This document shows positions 11,901-23,446 of a stretch of DNA of 64,000 nucleotides, one piece after another. Numbering within the stretch: position 1 is the stretch's first letter; each line of letters begins with the position of its first letter. This DNA is from Undaria pinnatifida (taxonomy: Eukaryota > Sar > Phaeophyceae > Laminariales > Alariaceae), in assembly GCA_012845835.1 (NCBI GenBank), contig JABAKD010000010.1, positions 3,969,288 through 4,033,287 on the forward strand, given 5' to 3'. The notes beneath the pieces were generated by a model, which was not told the DNA's origin, did no database searches, and was given only the letters and a program-made list of their open reading frames with translations. The translations under genes were made by a program, and so were the position numbers.

Positions 11901-14900
11901 AGGAAACCGCGTTTTACTTAACCATAATACATGAAACGTTACACACCCTTTTCGAATAGAAACGAAGTTCAACAACGACTAAAACAGGAAGAAAAAAAAA
12001 GAGAGTGCACACCAAAACGCTTCACTGCACGAAAGCACAAGTCCAACAAAAAGACAGATTCTGCCGCATTCCCGACACTAAACCTGCTATATTATAAAAA
12101 TTAAAATGCTATATATGTCAGGACCACCGGGTTGATTCCGATCAACCAACCGATTAGCCTGTTCGGCAGTGGAGTGGGCAAGTAATACTCACATCGCCCC
12201 CCTCATTTTAAAAGGTGATTGGTACTTCGGGGTAACTCCGGCAATTTTTAGCATCATACACTCGTGGCCCCGCCTTAGTGCGGTGCCCTGTAGTGCGGGT
12301 CCCCGATATAGTGCGGTATCCCAGTTTAGGGCGGCCCCCAACTTAAGTGCGGCCCCCAACTTTAGTGCGGTGAAAGTCGCTTGTCACGACCCCGTCGTAC
12401 AGAGTACGGTATGATGATATCCCTTCATAGTATAAGGCAAGTACCGGTCGCCCCGGTGGCGTATCAGGTTATCCTCGAGCCTGGTATAGGTCAGTTTCGT
12501 GGGTTCGAGCCCCACCGAGTGCATACTCGTATAAATTCGTTGGGACTTTTTCTTGTGCACAAATTGACTTTCGGAAAGCGCGAGAGAGTGAGTTAGCAAA
12601 ACTCGATGAAAAATCGACGAGCAGTGGGATTGCTGAACCCTATGCGCGATAAAAGTTGAAGGCAAGAACCGGGGGGAAGAAGGGACGACACCTGTACCCA
12701 CGGCTTATCCAGAAGCTGGAAAGTAAAAGTGTGAGAAAAAAGAAAAAGAAAAACAAAATAGTGCCGGGTCCCATTTGTCTTGGTAGTGCGGACATCACCG
12801 CTAGGCAATGAATGCCCCGCACGGCATGGAGGGACCACGGCTGAACGCGGACTTCCAGTTTCTTCTCCAGTGTTCAAGCGTTGAAGAAACAAAGGCGGTG
12901 GGGGGACGGTAATGGAGCTGGACCCAGTAATATTTTCGTACCGACCAGCTAGTACCAACACCGACGATCTGTCGGCGGCGCCAACGTACCGGGAACGAAG
13001 ACAAAAAACGGGAAACATGGCGCACGTCAAACTTAAAGAAGAAAAAAAAACTCGTTTCACCACAACCCGGTCGGTTTTGTCCCACGGTCACATCGCGGTG
13101 TCATTTCGGCCTTTCTAGGTCAAAACAGGGAGCGGGACACAGGGAGGTATCGAGCAACTCTTCAGCCCCTCATCACTGCTTTGGTGCGTCAGACATTACT
13201 ATTACTATTACTAGTAATTGCAGGTAACGAGGCGCGACCTCAATGCCTGCAGTACTCATATCGGCGACGCATCATACAAAGAGTTCCTTGAAACGTATTG
13301 GCGTTGTCGGTGTCTTGGGACTTTATGTTGAATGTCTACCGCAGGAGCAACTGGTTCTGGGACGCGCTTGGCATCACCAATGACGCCCCAGAACCAGTTG
13401 CTCCTAAGGTAGAGAGGCTCCGGACTCGTCCTGTTGAAGCTGCTCTCGTAAACATTTACGCGGCGCGGCCACGCGTCTGGATTGGACAGGTCGCCGGGCG
13501 CGATGCACCTCGATTGCAATTGAGGGTGTACCTTTAGAGGTTGCGGCATCACTGCTTCTGATGTTCCGAAATAAAAAGGGTGTTATGACCGCGAGCTTCT
13601 GTCGTTCTCGCCGCAAAGGGCGCCGCCGCTCGACGCTCCCGCGATTGGGTATATAACTCGGCGGAACTAACTCTACTCTTCTGAATTAAAAAAGTAAAAA
13701 CCGTTGCGAAGTTGTTACGTTTCTAGAAATACAAGAAAAAAAAAACGCGGACCAGCCATGCCTCTGCAAACACACGATGTCGCACCTGGCTCGACCAACA
13801 CTAAACAAGTTACGGCGACACAAGCACGATACCGCTTAGTACGTGTGCGTGCACAGAGCCCTATGGGAGGGAGTGGCATTGGTGCCGCGTACGTTGAGTA
13901 CGGTGGAAAGACATGGCCGAAAAAAAAGTTGACTCACACACAAAACACATCCACAAGCAGAGAAAATATTTCAAGGCAGCCTGCCCTCGTGTGCGATTCG
14001 ATATAAAGAGGCTTTAGCCCATGGAAAAAACAAGAAAATTATGCTCGCGCGCCTCATTATCATCATTGTCATGGCGCGTATGCTGTTTTTTCATCATTAC
14101 TTATACTTTCCAGCTCAACTCGTTGTTAGAGGCGTTTACCCTCAGCGACCTTGTGGCCAAGCTCGAAACCTAATTTTAGCCGCTTTCTTCCCATGCATTT
14201 TTGCTAAGTATCACCTTTCAAGAAGAACGAACCTAAAGCGTGCACGCGTGCTGCCGTAGACAGTAGATACACGTGTGTATTCAGCATATTTTCGTGTGCA
14301 GCGTATACAGCAGTAGCACGTGTACATATCGCGCCAATGGAGCAGGTTCGTCCGATCGATAGGCGAAAACGAGGCGATAGGCTGCTATTCTAGACTGCTA
14401 CGCGGTACCTTGTACATAAACAGGGACCAGGTACTACCAGGTACTTACTATTACTATTGATATATAGGAACTACAGCAGTAGTGTAGTATACGAGATTGT
14501 ACGTACCAGCACTGGTCAAGTATCAATAACACCATTTCTTACATTTATACTGCTGTGTGTGCTGTGTTCTCCACATTCACTGCTTGCTGTAGACTACAAT
14601 GTCGGCAACCCTTGGCCTCGTCACGCATCAATTATACCTGGTATACCTGGCAGCAGATTTGTGTATTTACTTCGAAGTATTAATAATAGTAATAATAAAC
14701 ATCGCGCGCAATACCGTTATTCGTACTACGATAGCCATCTTAATATTTCGTCCACAAAATAGATAAACATCGCACGCAATACCGTTATTCGCACTATAGC
14801 CATCTTTATACATATTTCGTCAACAAAATGCGGATGGTCTCACCCGGCATCGTCAAAAGCATTCGCGTTCGCGCCGACCCGAAGCAGCGCGCGCACCAAA

Positions 14901-16702
14901 CCCGCGTGCGCGTACACGCACGCCGTTAGCAACGGGGTTCGACCGCGCCGGTCCCGGACCTCAAACGACGACCCCGTAGTCGCCCCCGATCCTAGCCCAG
15001 ATGACGCCAGCATAGCGCCGAGGCCCGACAAGGCTACGGTCGGCGCTTCGGCACCGAAAACATCCGACGGCTTGCTGTTCCCGGCGTGCTGTTGGATGTA
15101 CGCCTCCACCGCGGCAACGTTCCCGGAGGCCACGGCGGCGTGCAGTTTGCGGGTTTCTACGGTAACGTGGCGGGGCTTGCTTGGGAGGCGCGGGGATGGG
15201 GTTGTGGTGGCGATGGCGGGGGGGGTGATGGGAGTGGCGGTGATGGTGGTTGTTGGCGAGCTTGACATTGCTGCCGCGTCCGCAATGACCATCTCATCCG
15301 CAAGTTGTTGTTTCTGTTTCTGCCGCTGCTGCTGCTGCTGCTGCCGCTGTTGGTGTTGTTGGTGCGGTTGTTTCGCGTTTATTCCGGGGAACGGGGAAGG
15401 CGATGTCGGCGTTGTCATTGTGTGAGGCGTCGGCTCCGCAGCCTCTGCCCCCGTCCCGCCTCGATTTGGACCCCACTGCTGCTGCGGTTGCTGCTGTGCC
15501 GGGAAACCGCACGGGCCGCCTGCTGCTGTGTCGGTGTCGGCTGTCTGCTTTATCCAGGGCAATCAATAGCAGTAATGTTCGGCATCGGGGTGGCGTCGTG
15601 TTTTGCTCAGCAGCGGCGGCAGCACAAGTTTTTGAGCAGCAGTTGATGAGCAGTTTGAGCAGGCAAGAACAAAATTCGCCCGCATGAAGAGCCCATGTCG
15701 CGAACTATTACGTAATGTAAATAAAAAACGAAAAAACGAAACAGATACGAAAATACATCGCGGCCACAGGTTGAAGAATGTTGACATGTTGACGGACGTT
15801 GACGCATCATCTCTGGGAGAGCCCTGACTTCCACGCCCAGATAGAAACCAAAAGGATGGTATTCGTTCATAGTATACCGGCACACACGACGTGTACTGAC
15901 TGGCTGGCTGTACCACGTACATCCATAGACTGCTGTGCGTGTACTGCTACTGCTGCTGCACGTGCGACCTGCGATCGTTCGGCAGGTAGTGCCGGTAGTC
16001 GGTTTGGGCGTTCAACGAACAACGAGATTTTCTCGGCAAGTTGAATTCTCCGGTCTTTCGATCAAGCGTCCGGTGTTCCTCAAACAACGCACAGCAATGG
16101 AGGCAGGGAGGCAGGCAGCAGCGTCCTCAGGCGGGGAGAGGATCAGGCGGTTACGGCGTGGGTGGGGGGGAAAGTATCATCGAGGGAGCCTAACGGTGGT
16201 GGTTGGCGTATTCGTGCGTTCCTTTCGTAGCCGCGGCCCTGGCCATAAAAAGGCGAGTACAGCAGCAGTACGACGGGGGGGGGGTATGTGGTACAGGGAA
16301 AAAAGCACCTCGAGCAGTTTGAAATGACAAACGTGCACACACGTGTCGCAAGTTGGAACAGTTATCGTGATCGTACCGTGTTTCCTGGGGGTACCGGTCA
16401 TCTGCTGACACCGTCGATTTCCGGTAAACCGACGACAGGCTAGCGCGCGTACCGGGCGGCTCGCGAGATGGCCGGGAACCCTGCGTTCTCGAGCCGATTT
16501 TGACCAGAGATGGCTGATATTTCCGAGACCACTGATGAACCAGAACTGCGGGAGCAAGAGCTGCCGCCAACTTTTTCTTATAACTGCCCGCGGGCGAAAG
16601 CCCCACCACTCGAAAGCACCCGGTCGCACGGCTACTCACCACGCTCTCAGCGCTAGCATCATCTCCATGACTCCCCATGGGGCTATTTCGAATCGATTCC
16701 AT
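8969..16702 (-). CDS. Ankyrin-repeat protein with disordered flanks, five exons
   Basis: Exons on the minus strand: 16702-16640, 15544-14844, 11652-11365, 10489-10309 and 9874-8969 (TGA). Donors are GTGAGT, GTGAGA, GTGAGC and GTAAGC, acceptors are CAG, CAG, CAG and TAG, and phases agree at every junction (0, 2, 2, 0), giving 712 aa. Residues 22-150 are Gln/Pro/Thr-rich and look disordered. Ankyrin repeats run from about 155 to 390, with clear cores TPLLTACVYAHAGLVRALL (exon 2), PLHLACLAGSAEMVGLL and TPLHRACLEGHLGAAKAIL (exon 3) and TPLHRACSAGHAAIVELLL (exon 4). The last exon is low complexity (poly-Gly, Ala/Thr-rich) and ends in an acidic Gly/Asp/Phe-rich tail. Ankyrin repeats bind proteins; no catalytic domain is seen, so the role is unknown. 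Exon 1 is the least certain part: it rests on an ATG, a strong donor and the right phase. A further 3' exon near 8380-8480 cannot be excluded. Confidence 0.72.
10795..11350. repeat. Tandem array of about 50-55 bp units in an ankyrin-gene intron
   Basis: About ten diverged units of the type TTTTCGATTAACCATGCACT plus CCCATCAACAACTCC, in the intron between exons 3 and 4. The array ends about 15 bp from the exon-3 donor. Confidence 0.7.
12262..12385 (+). repeat. GTGCGG-type short tandem repeat
   Basis: Diverged units of TTAGTGCGGTGCCC / AACTTTAGTGCGGTG type, about 20 bp each. Related blocks built on CCCCCAATAAGGCGGTGTCCC lie at 53193-53345 and 61405-61625; both of these end in CCCCTACTGTA plus repeated TGTACAATGC or TGTATCC units. 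Confidence 0.5.
12445..12760 (+). mobile_element. tRNA-derived SINE, copy 1
   Basis: One of three closely similar copies of about 310 bp. The head contains a pol III A box (TGGCGTATCAGG, 12457-12468) and a B box (GGTTCGAGCCC, 12502-12512), each one mismatch from consensus. A shared body with GCGCGAGAG and GGCAAGAACCGGGG follows, then an A-rich tail. It sits in intron 2 of the ankyrin gene, opposite in sense to it. Confidence 0.8.
13335..13413. ncRNA. Near-perfect hairpin, candidate microRNA precursor
   Basis: Arms 13343-13361 and 13387-13405 are perfectly complementary over 19 bp. The stem continues outward after a 2-nt internal loop (CTACC with GGTAG) and inward through GCG/CGC and TTGG/CCAA with small bulges, closing on a 5-nt loop. 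The whole is 79 nt with one dominant stem, the shape of a plant- or algal-type pre-miRNA. It is in intron 2 of the ankyrin gene and folds on either strand. It could instead be a relic of an inverted-repeat transposon; no other copy is seen in the window. Confidence 0.45.
14697..14830. repeat. Two-unit direct repeat next to the ankyrin exon-2 donor
   Basis: Two copies of about 65 bp (AACATCGCGCGCAATACCG to TTTCGTCCACAAAAT), starting 14 bp inside the intron. Confidence 0.7.
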
Positions 16703-16996
16703 CCTCCAAGTTCGTCCTGCTGGGGTCCACGTCCTTTCCTTCCTGCTTAGAGGTGCTGCTGTGGCTGCTGGCTGGGGACGCCGTAAAAAATCACGGTCGA
16801 ACCAAAAAAAACAACTTGATCCGCTATGAATACGCCTGCCATATTTTGGAAACCTTTCGTCGTCTCGTATACGGCGGCCTCAAAAACTCAACGGGTGCGC
16901 GAGGTACCCCAGTGCGATCAGAGCATCGAAGCACTCCGGGAGAGGTTATATTTCCACGAAAAAGGGACAGAGGAGCGACGAGGCAAGGCTGTTGCT
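16703..16996. promoter_or_regulatory. Shared intergenic region of the ankyrin/FCF1 head-to-head pair
   Basis: Only 294 bp separate the ankyrin-gene start codon (16702, minus) from the FCF1 start codon (16997, plus). Both 5' UTRs and any promoter elements must lie here or overlap the genes. I see no clear TATA box. The arrangement implies a bidirectional promoter; that is inference. Confidence 0.5.
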
Positions 16997-19900
16997 ATGG
17001 GAAAAGCTAAGAAATCGAGATCTGTGCGGGTGAAATTTGCTCAGACCAAGCGGCTTCTCAGCCCGAAGGACTGTCGATTGAAGGGAAACATGGACAAGGA
17101 GGAGGTTAAGCGAAAAAAGGTGAGGAGTGAAGTGAGGCACCACGGTCGGCAGTCTGGCCATGGCGCCCACGAGATTACACAGCTGCCTGTGCACGTGTCT
17201 GTGGCCTTGTCACGCACTGCCGTGCGCTGCTGCTCGTATATCACAAACGACGAGCCAGTAGATATCAAGATGTCACTAGGTCACCCTCTTGCGCATTGAT
17301 GGCCAGCGGTCAAGGACCTCCGCGCATCCCCGCCAAACACCACGTACACGAGTACCCCCTGGTAGTATTCAGGGTCAGAGAGGCCTTGATGGGCCAAAGC
17401 TAGACCGTCAGCAAACATCTTCGTACACGAGAGAGTATCTGCGCGCGACATCTTCCGACAGCAGATGCTCTACGGGTGTATATACCTGGTATGGGCTTTT
17501 CTATTATACAATCGTTGTTCCCAGAGGGTAAAGGTAGGTTGATCCATGATACTGGTACGTACACTGACTACGTACTGTAACCTGATACAGCAGTCGTGGC
17601 CATACCTGGTATGCGCTTCTCTATGATGCAATCGTTGTTCTCAGAGTGTAAAGGTAGGTTGATCCATGATACTGGTACACTACTACTGCAACCTGACACA
17701 GCAGTCGTGGCCCCTCATCAGGGCGGTGCCCTACCAGACGACAATGCCCGCATTAAAGTGGGGAACCCCGAACTATCGCGGGATTGCGCGGTACTGGTGA
17801 TATGTAAGAAAGAGGTCGTGGAAAGCTATTTTCGCCGCATAAAACTGAGACCTCGCACTAAATTGACCGCACTATCGCGGGATTGCGCGGTACTGGTGAT
17901 ATGTAAGAAAGAGGTCGTGGAGAGCTATTTTCGTCGCGTTAAACTGAGACCTCGCACTAAATTGACTGCACTGACGCGGAACCGCGACTGCTGTAGTGTA
18001 CCTAGCACGGGATAAGTCGCTAACAAGGGATAAGAGCTTCGGACCCAAGGGCTCGTGGCTGCTATAGGTTGCTTGCGGCAAGTGGCCGAATTGACTTGCG
18101 GCGCTTTCTGGCATTGCAGCCGCAGTTAGTCGTACAGACAACAGGCGACGCCGACGGAGCACTGCTGCCGTGCGAGTATCTTGGAGTAGGATGATTTGAG
18201 CTCTATTCGGATTCATAGCCGCGTCGCATGCTCCATATAGGCCAACTCTTATACAGCAGTGGATCCGATAGTCGAAAACGGCCTTTTACGACTGGACTTT
18301 TTTCGACTGTATTCCTCTGGGCCTCCTCATCTTTTGTCGAGTCGATATTAGAGTGTTTGTGGTGTTTCTGGAGGCGGTTGGTGTGAAACTTATCGTCAGT
18401 CGAGTCGATTTTAGAGTGTTTGTGGTCTTTCTGGCGGCGGTTGGTGTGAGGGAATACTGCTACTACTTGTACGAGTACTGCGGTATGGAAGGCGAAAGTC
18501 GGTTGGAAGCTCTGTACTTCGTGCGTTGTCCCCGAGCAACGCGTGCTTTGCGCGCGACGAACGCTCTTCCAAGCGGGTTGCTGTCGTTGGACTTAGCCGA
18601 AAGTCGCCAAAGATACGTTCGTGGCGCTGCACTCAACCGAGAGCCGCCAAAGTTGCGGCAGGCGTGGCCGTTGTTCGCAAAATGACATAGATACCGCGCG
18701 TTGCTGCAATCGTATGATAAACGCTGCTGGCGGGCCGAGCTAGGCATGCGCCTTGCTGACTTGCGGAAAGCAGCAACAGCTGTGATAGCAACCAAGCCAG
18801 CGTCGGCGCTGTTGCATAGTGTGGTGCCTGGCATGGGTGTGTGGGCGTGTGGGTGAGCGATGCGATGGGCTCAAAAACACGTTTTCGACTGACTTTTTCG
18901 ACTGGCAGATCCAGTCGAACTGCTCAGTCGAAAAAAGAAGGACTTTTCACAGGTCAAGTCAAACGTCGGGGTCGCATCGGGTCGGCGGTCGGACCCGACC
19001 CTACCCGACCCGACCCGCCACGCTCCGGGTGACCCGCGAGGTGCGGGTCTCATGCAGGTCGGGTCGACTGGACCTGTGACATGTCTCACGGGTCAAAGTC
19101 GAATAGTCACGCGTCAAACATGTCTGGATATATACTTTGGTCGGTTGGTTGGTCCTTGGTCTCTCGTACTTTTCCCAGAATGTCGTGCTCGCTGGGTTAT
19201 TACCGGCACTGTTCGAAGCTTTTACGTGTAGTGTGCGAAAAAAATGAGAAAGACCGCAACCCACATATCCACACTTAGCCGTGCCCGTAGCGCTAAACCC
19301 CCGAGTCGATCCGACGAGTGAGCTAGCTATCTATGCAGTCTCCGGCACTGGCAAGCAGTCTAGCTAAGCCACCTCCTGCAGCAAGCCCACAGCTGAGGCG
19401 GTGGTTCTGTCAGCAGGGGCTGCGATCCGCGAGGATCCGGGGTCTGCTGCTGCTGCTGCTGCTGCTGCTGTTTCGACGACGACTGCTCTTCAAATCTTGC
19501 CTTTTTACGTTTGGTCACATTTCGTACTGGTATGATGATTATTTACTGGTTATTATTCAATGTGTACGTACGTCGTAGATGGGTTCTATTATACTGCCAT
19601 GTGTCGTCTTTATTGGTCTTTACTGATGCACCCTGCAATGTAGCAAGTGTGTGTGCCCTGGCTTGTTTGCTGGACTTGGATGGACGTCAATATACCTGAG
19701 TAACACATTGTACCTACGGCTTCGTCCGACACGGGATTCGCGTAGTAACACTAATACTTCATGTCTGGTACGTACGCGAGAAGTTACTGCCAGGCATGAT
19801 TTTTCTGGACGCTATGATAGCATACAATCGGAGTGTCGTCCGGGGACGAGAGGGTCTTTGGTGCAGGAAGTGGCAAGTTTGTGTAATTTGCGGACCCGCG

Positions 19901-22900
19901 GATCCCAGGCGCCGGCACGACAATAAATAAGAGCCCTCCGGCAGGCAGCTATACGTTTGAAAAAGGCGAATCCACAGGCCAGATCTGCGGGTTTAAGCCG
20001 AAAACAACCCGCGGGTCATGGTGACTTGACCCGCGAGTGACCCGTATCTCGCGGGTCACGACCCGACGCGACCCGCGAGATTTCAAAACCTCTTTGGCCC
20101 GACCCGACCCGACCCGCGAGAATTCGAAACCTCTTGACCCGACCCGACCCGACCCGACCCGCGACATTGTGAAACCCCCCTGACCCAACCCGCGGGTGAT
20201 ATGATGGTCATTACCGGTGAAAAGCCCTTGAAAAAAGAGCGCTTTTTCGACGTTGTACGTGAGAAAGCCCGACTTGAGCTTCAGTCGAACGGGCCTTTTT
20301 CGATTGGCAAAGCCGTCAGGTTTGTCAGTCGAAAACGGCCCTTTTTACCCTGTAAGTCGGATTCGTCAGTCAAAAAAGATCGTTTTGTACGATTTTTTGT
20401 TCGACTGAGAGATCCGACTCGCACGCACATCCAGTCGCAAAAACTCGTCGCCTCGACTGGATGTGACAGTCGGATTGCTCAGTCTAAAACGTTTATGAAC
20501 CCATGCCATCGCTCATCCCACCACCAAAACACACGCACCCATACGCCCACACATCTATACCAAGTACCACAGCTAACAGTGTCCTACAACAACGCCGACA
20601 CTGGCCTGGCTGCCGTCACCGCCGCTGCTTCTCGCCGCAAACCAGCGTGGCCCATTCCTAGCCCCGTCCGCCATCAGCGTGCATTATGCGATGGCAGATG
20701 GCAGCAGAGCGCGATATCGACGACATTTTCCCAACAGTGGCTACGCTGGCTCTGGCTTTGGCGGCTCTCGGTTGAGTGCAACGACACGAACGTAGCTTTG
20801 GCGGCTTTGGGCCAAGTCCAACGCCACCAACCTGCTTGGCCGAGGGATCGCCGCGCGTGAAGCACGCGTTGCTCGCGTAGAACGCACGAAGCACAGAGCT
20901 TCCGACCGGCTTGTGACTGCCTTACAGAAGTACTCCCTTACACCAACCGCCTCCAGAAATAGCACAAAACTGTAACTTGGACTCGATTTACGAGAAGATG
21001 CCAGGAAGAATCTATAAATAATCGAAAAAAACCCAGTCGAAAAATGCCCTTTTGGATTCACGGATCCGACTGTTTCTTTCGTGTATCCCGTCGGATCCGT
21101 GAGTCGACAAGGGCTTTTCCCGTGTTTTTTCGGTTTCGACTGGATTATTTTGTGCCTCTTATGGTCGGTCAAGTCGTGTTCAGTTTTGTGCTCTTTCTGG
21201 AGGGGGTTTGGGTGAGGGAGTAGTGCTGGATGGCAGTTGAAAGTCGGTTGGAAGCTCTGTGCTTCGTGCGTTCTCCGCGAGCAACGCGTGCTTTACGTGC
21301 GACGAACCCTCGTCCAAGTGGGTTGGTCGTGTTAGACTTGGCCGAAAACCGCTAAAGCGACGCTCGTGGCGTAGCCGTTGTTGGCAAAATCTCATCGATA
21401 CCGCGTGCCGCTGCCATAATATGATACACGCTGCTGGTAGGCGGGGCTAGGAATGTGCCACGCTGACTGCGGCGAGAAGCAGCAGCAATGATAGCAGCCA
21501 AGCCAGGCTGGGCACTGCTATAGGATACTGTGTGGTAGCAGTACCTGGAGTGGATGCCTTTCGCGTGTGCATTTTTGTGGTGGGATGGGCGATGCGTTGA
21601 GTTAGTTCCAAAACGTTTTCGACCGAGCGATCCGACTCGAACATTCTGTCGGACCGGCTACTTTTGTCGGCTTGATGTGCGGCTCGGATCGCTCAGTCGA
21701 AAAAAAGGAGTCGACAAAGATATTTTTCAACTGTGTGAGAACCCCGTTTTGGGCTTGGGTCGAAAAGGGCGTTTTTCTGCTCACGGATCGGACTTGATAA
21801 GAATTGGCCTAAACAGTAATAACAGCAACTATATACAAGCATTGCAACACGACAACAGTAGTATTTTCGTAGTCCACCGAACCTTGACGAGGTGCAAGCA
21901 AGCGTGCTGTGTGCTGTTCGCTGCTGTGTGCTGTGTGCCGTGTGCTGTCTGTTGTTTGCGCAGTTGCTTGGTACTATCCCGACCCAGGCCGATCGGGCTA
22001 GGCGAGGGTATGTCTGCCTTCGAGCTACGCACAGCAGCGGTCTAGTCTACTAGCCGGAGCCTGTCACTAGTGACGATAATCCAATGTTGGACAAAGGGTA
22101 CCCGGTGCTTGCCTGTACGATCACATGTCACAGATCACGTATCACAGATCACATATCATAGGGTCACAGTCACAGAAGTCACACAAGCCACAGAGTCACA
22201 GATCACAGCAGTACTCGTTGTACTTCTGTGCGGATGCCTGGTATACAATTGGTACATGGTAGGCGATACACTTTCTGACTCTTTTATATCGCATGGCTCC
22301 CGCGTTGAACACGCGACCGCGTTGAACCAGCGACCGCGTTGAACCAGCGACCGCGTTGAGCCAGCGACCGCGTTGAACCAGCGACCGCGCTAAACCAGCG
22401 ACCACGTTGATCCAGCGACCGCGTTGAACCAAGGACCGCGTTGAACCAGCGACCGCGTTAAACCAGCGAGGAAGATCGCAGGGGGAGTAACGTAGTATCA
22501 TGCCAAGGCATCTGTACGTGATAACCTGAACCTCGGCTTGTGTAGCGGTTCCAGCTGAGTTGTTTCGATCATTATTGAGCAGACTATCCGTAGTGTCATA
22601 CATGTGGAGCAGTAGCCTACATTTGCTTTCGAGTATTCGAGTCTTGCCAAGAGACTATGTTATCATACGGCTGTAGAAGCAAGTGCGTTGGCATATAACC
22701 CCGCCATCTTTTGTAACGCCACCTGTTATCTCGCTCAGAAGCAGAAAGAGTAACGATATGCTGCATATATTGCTGCTTTTCTGACTGTCTGACTATTAAT
22801 ACGCGAATATCTGCTTAAAGCGTGATATGCATGTAGTTTTATTGGTGCACCGGTACAGCAGACCGGTACGTGCGTCGGGCGAAACTTCTGTACTCGCACA

Positions 22901-23350
22901 TACGACACGGCGACGGTATCATGTCTTACTCGAGCATGGGGGAAATAGTCGCACGACGGACAGACCGCGATCTACAGTAGATCATCTAGCTGCTATGTAC
23001 GTCTGTCCTTATGATATGTGTCCAAGGTCTGTGCAGTACTGAGGAAGCCCAGGAAACATGTATTATTTGTAGATAGATCATCCGGCTCTCGCCCCACGAC
23101 ATGATCTATAAGCCATGCAGATCATAAAAACCATTGGATCAGTTTGCCCTGGCGGGCGTGTATCATTTACAGAGAAGTATCGATCTGATCTGGTCGACGT
23201 TTGGATGATGTCATCGTTAATAATCGTTATATCGGGCACGTGTTGCACGGAACGACATGGTGTGAGTGATGCATCAAACTTTGACGAGCGGACGAGACAA
23301 CCATCTTTCGAGATGTTTCAAGCTGAGGTGTCACGATCGTCAGGTGGCCG

Positions 23351-23446
<96 letters not shown>

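Noticed and set aside
22301-22472. CRISPR-like array
   Set aside because: The 17-bp units are directly adjacent without unique spacers, and the DNA is eukaryotic; it is a minisatellite.
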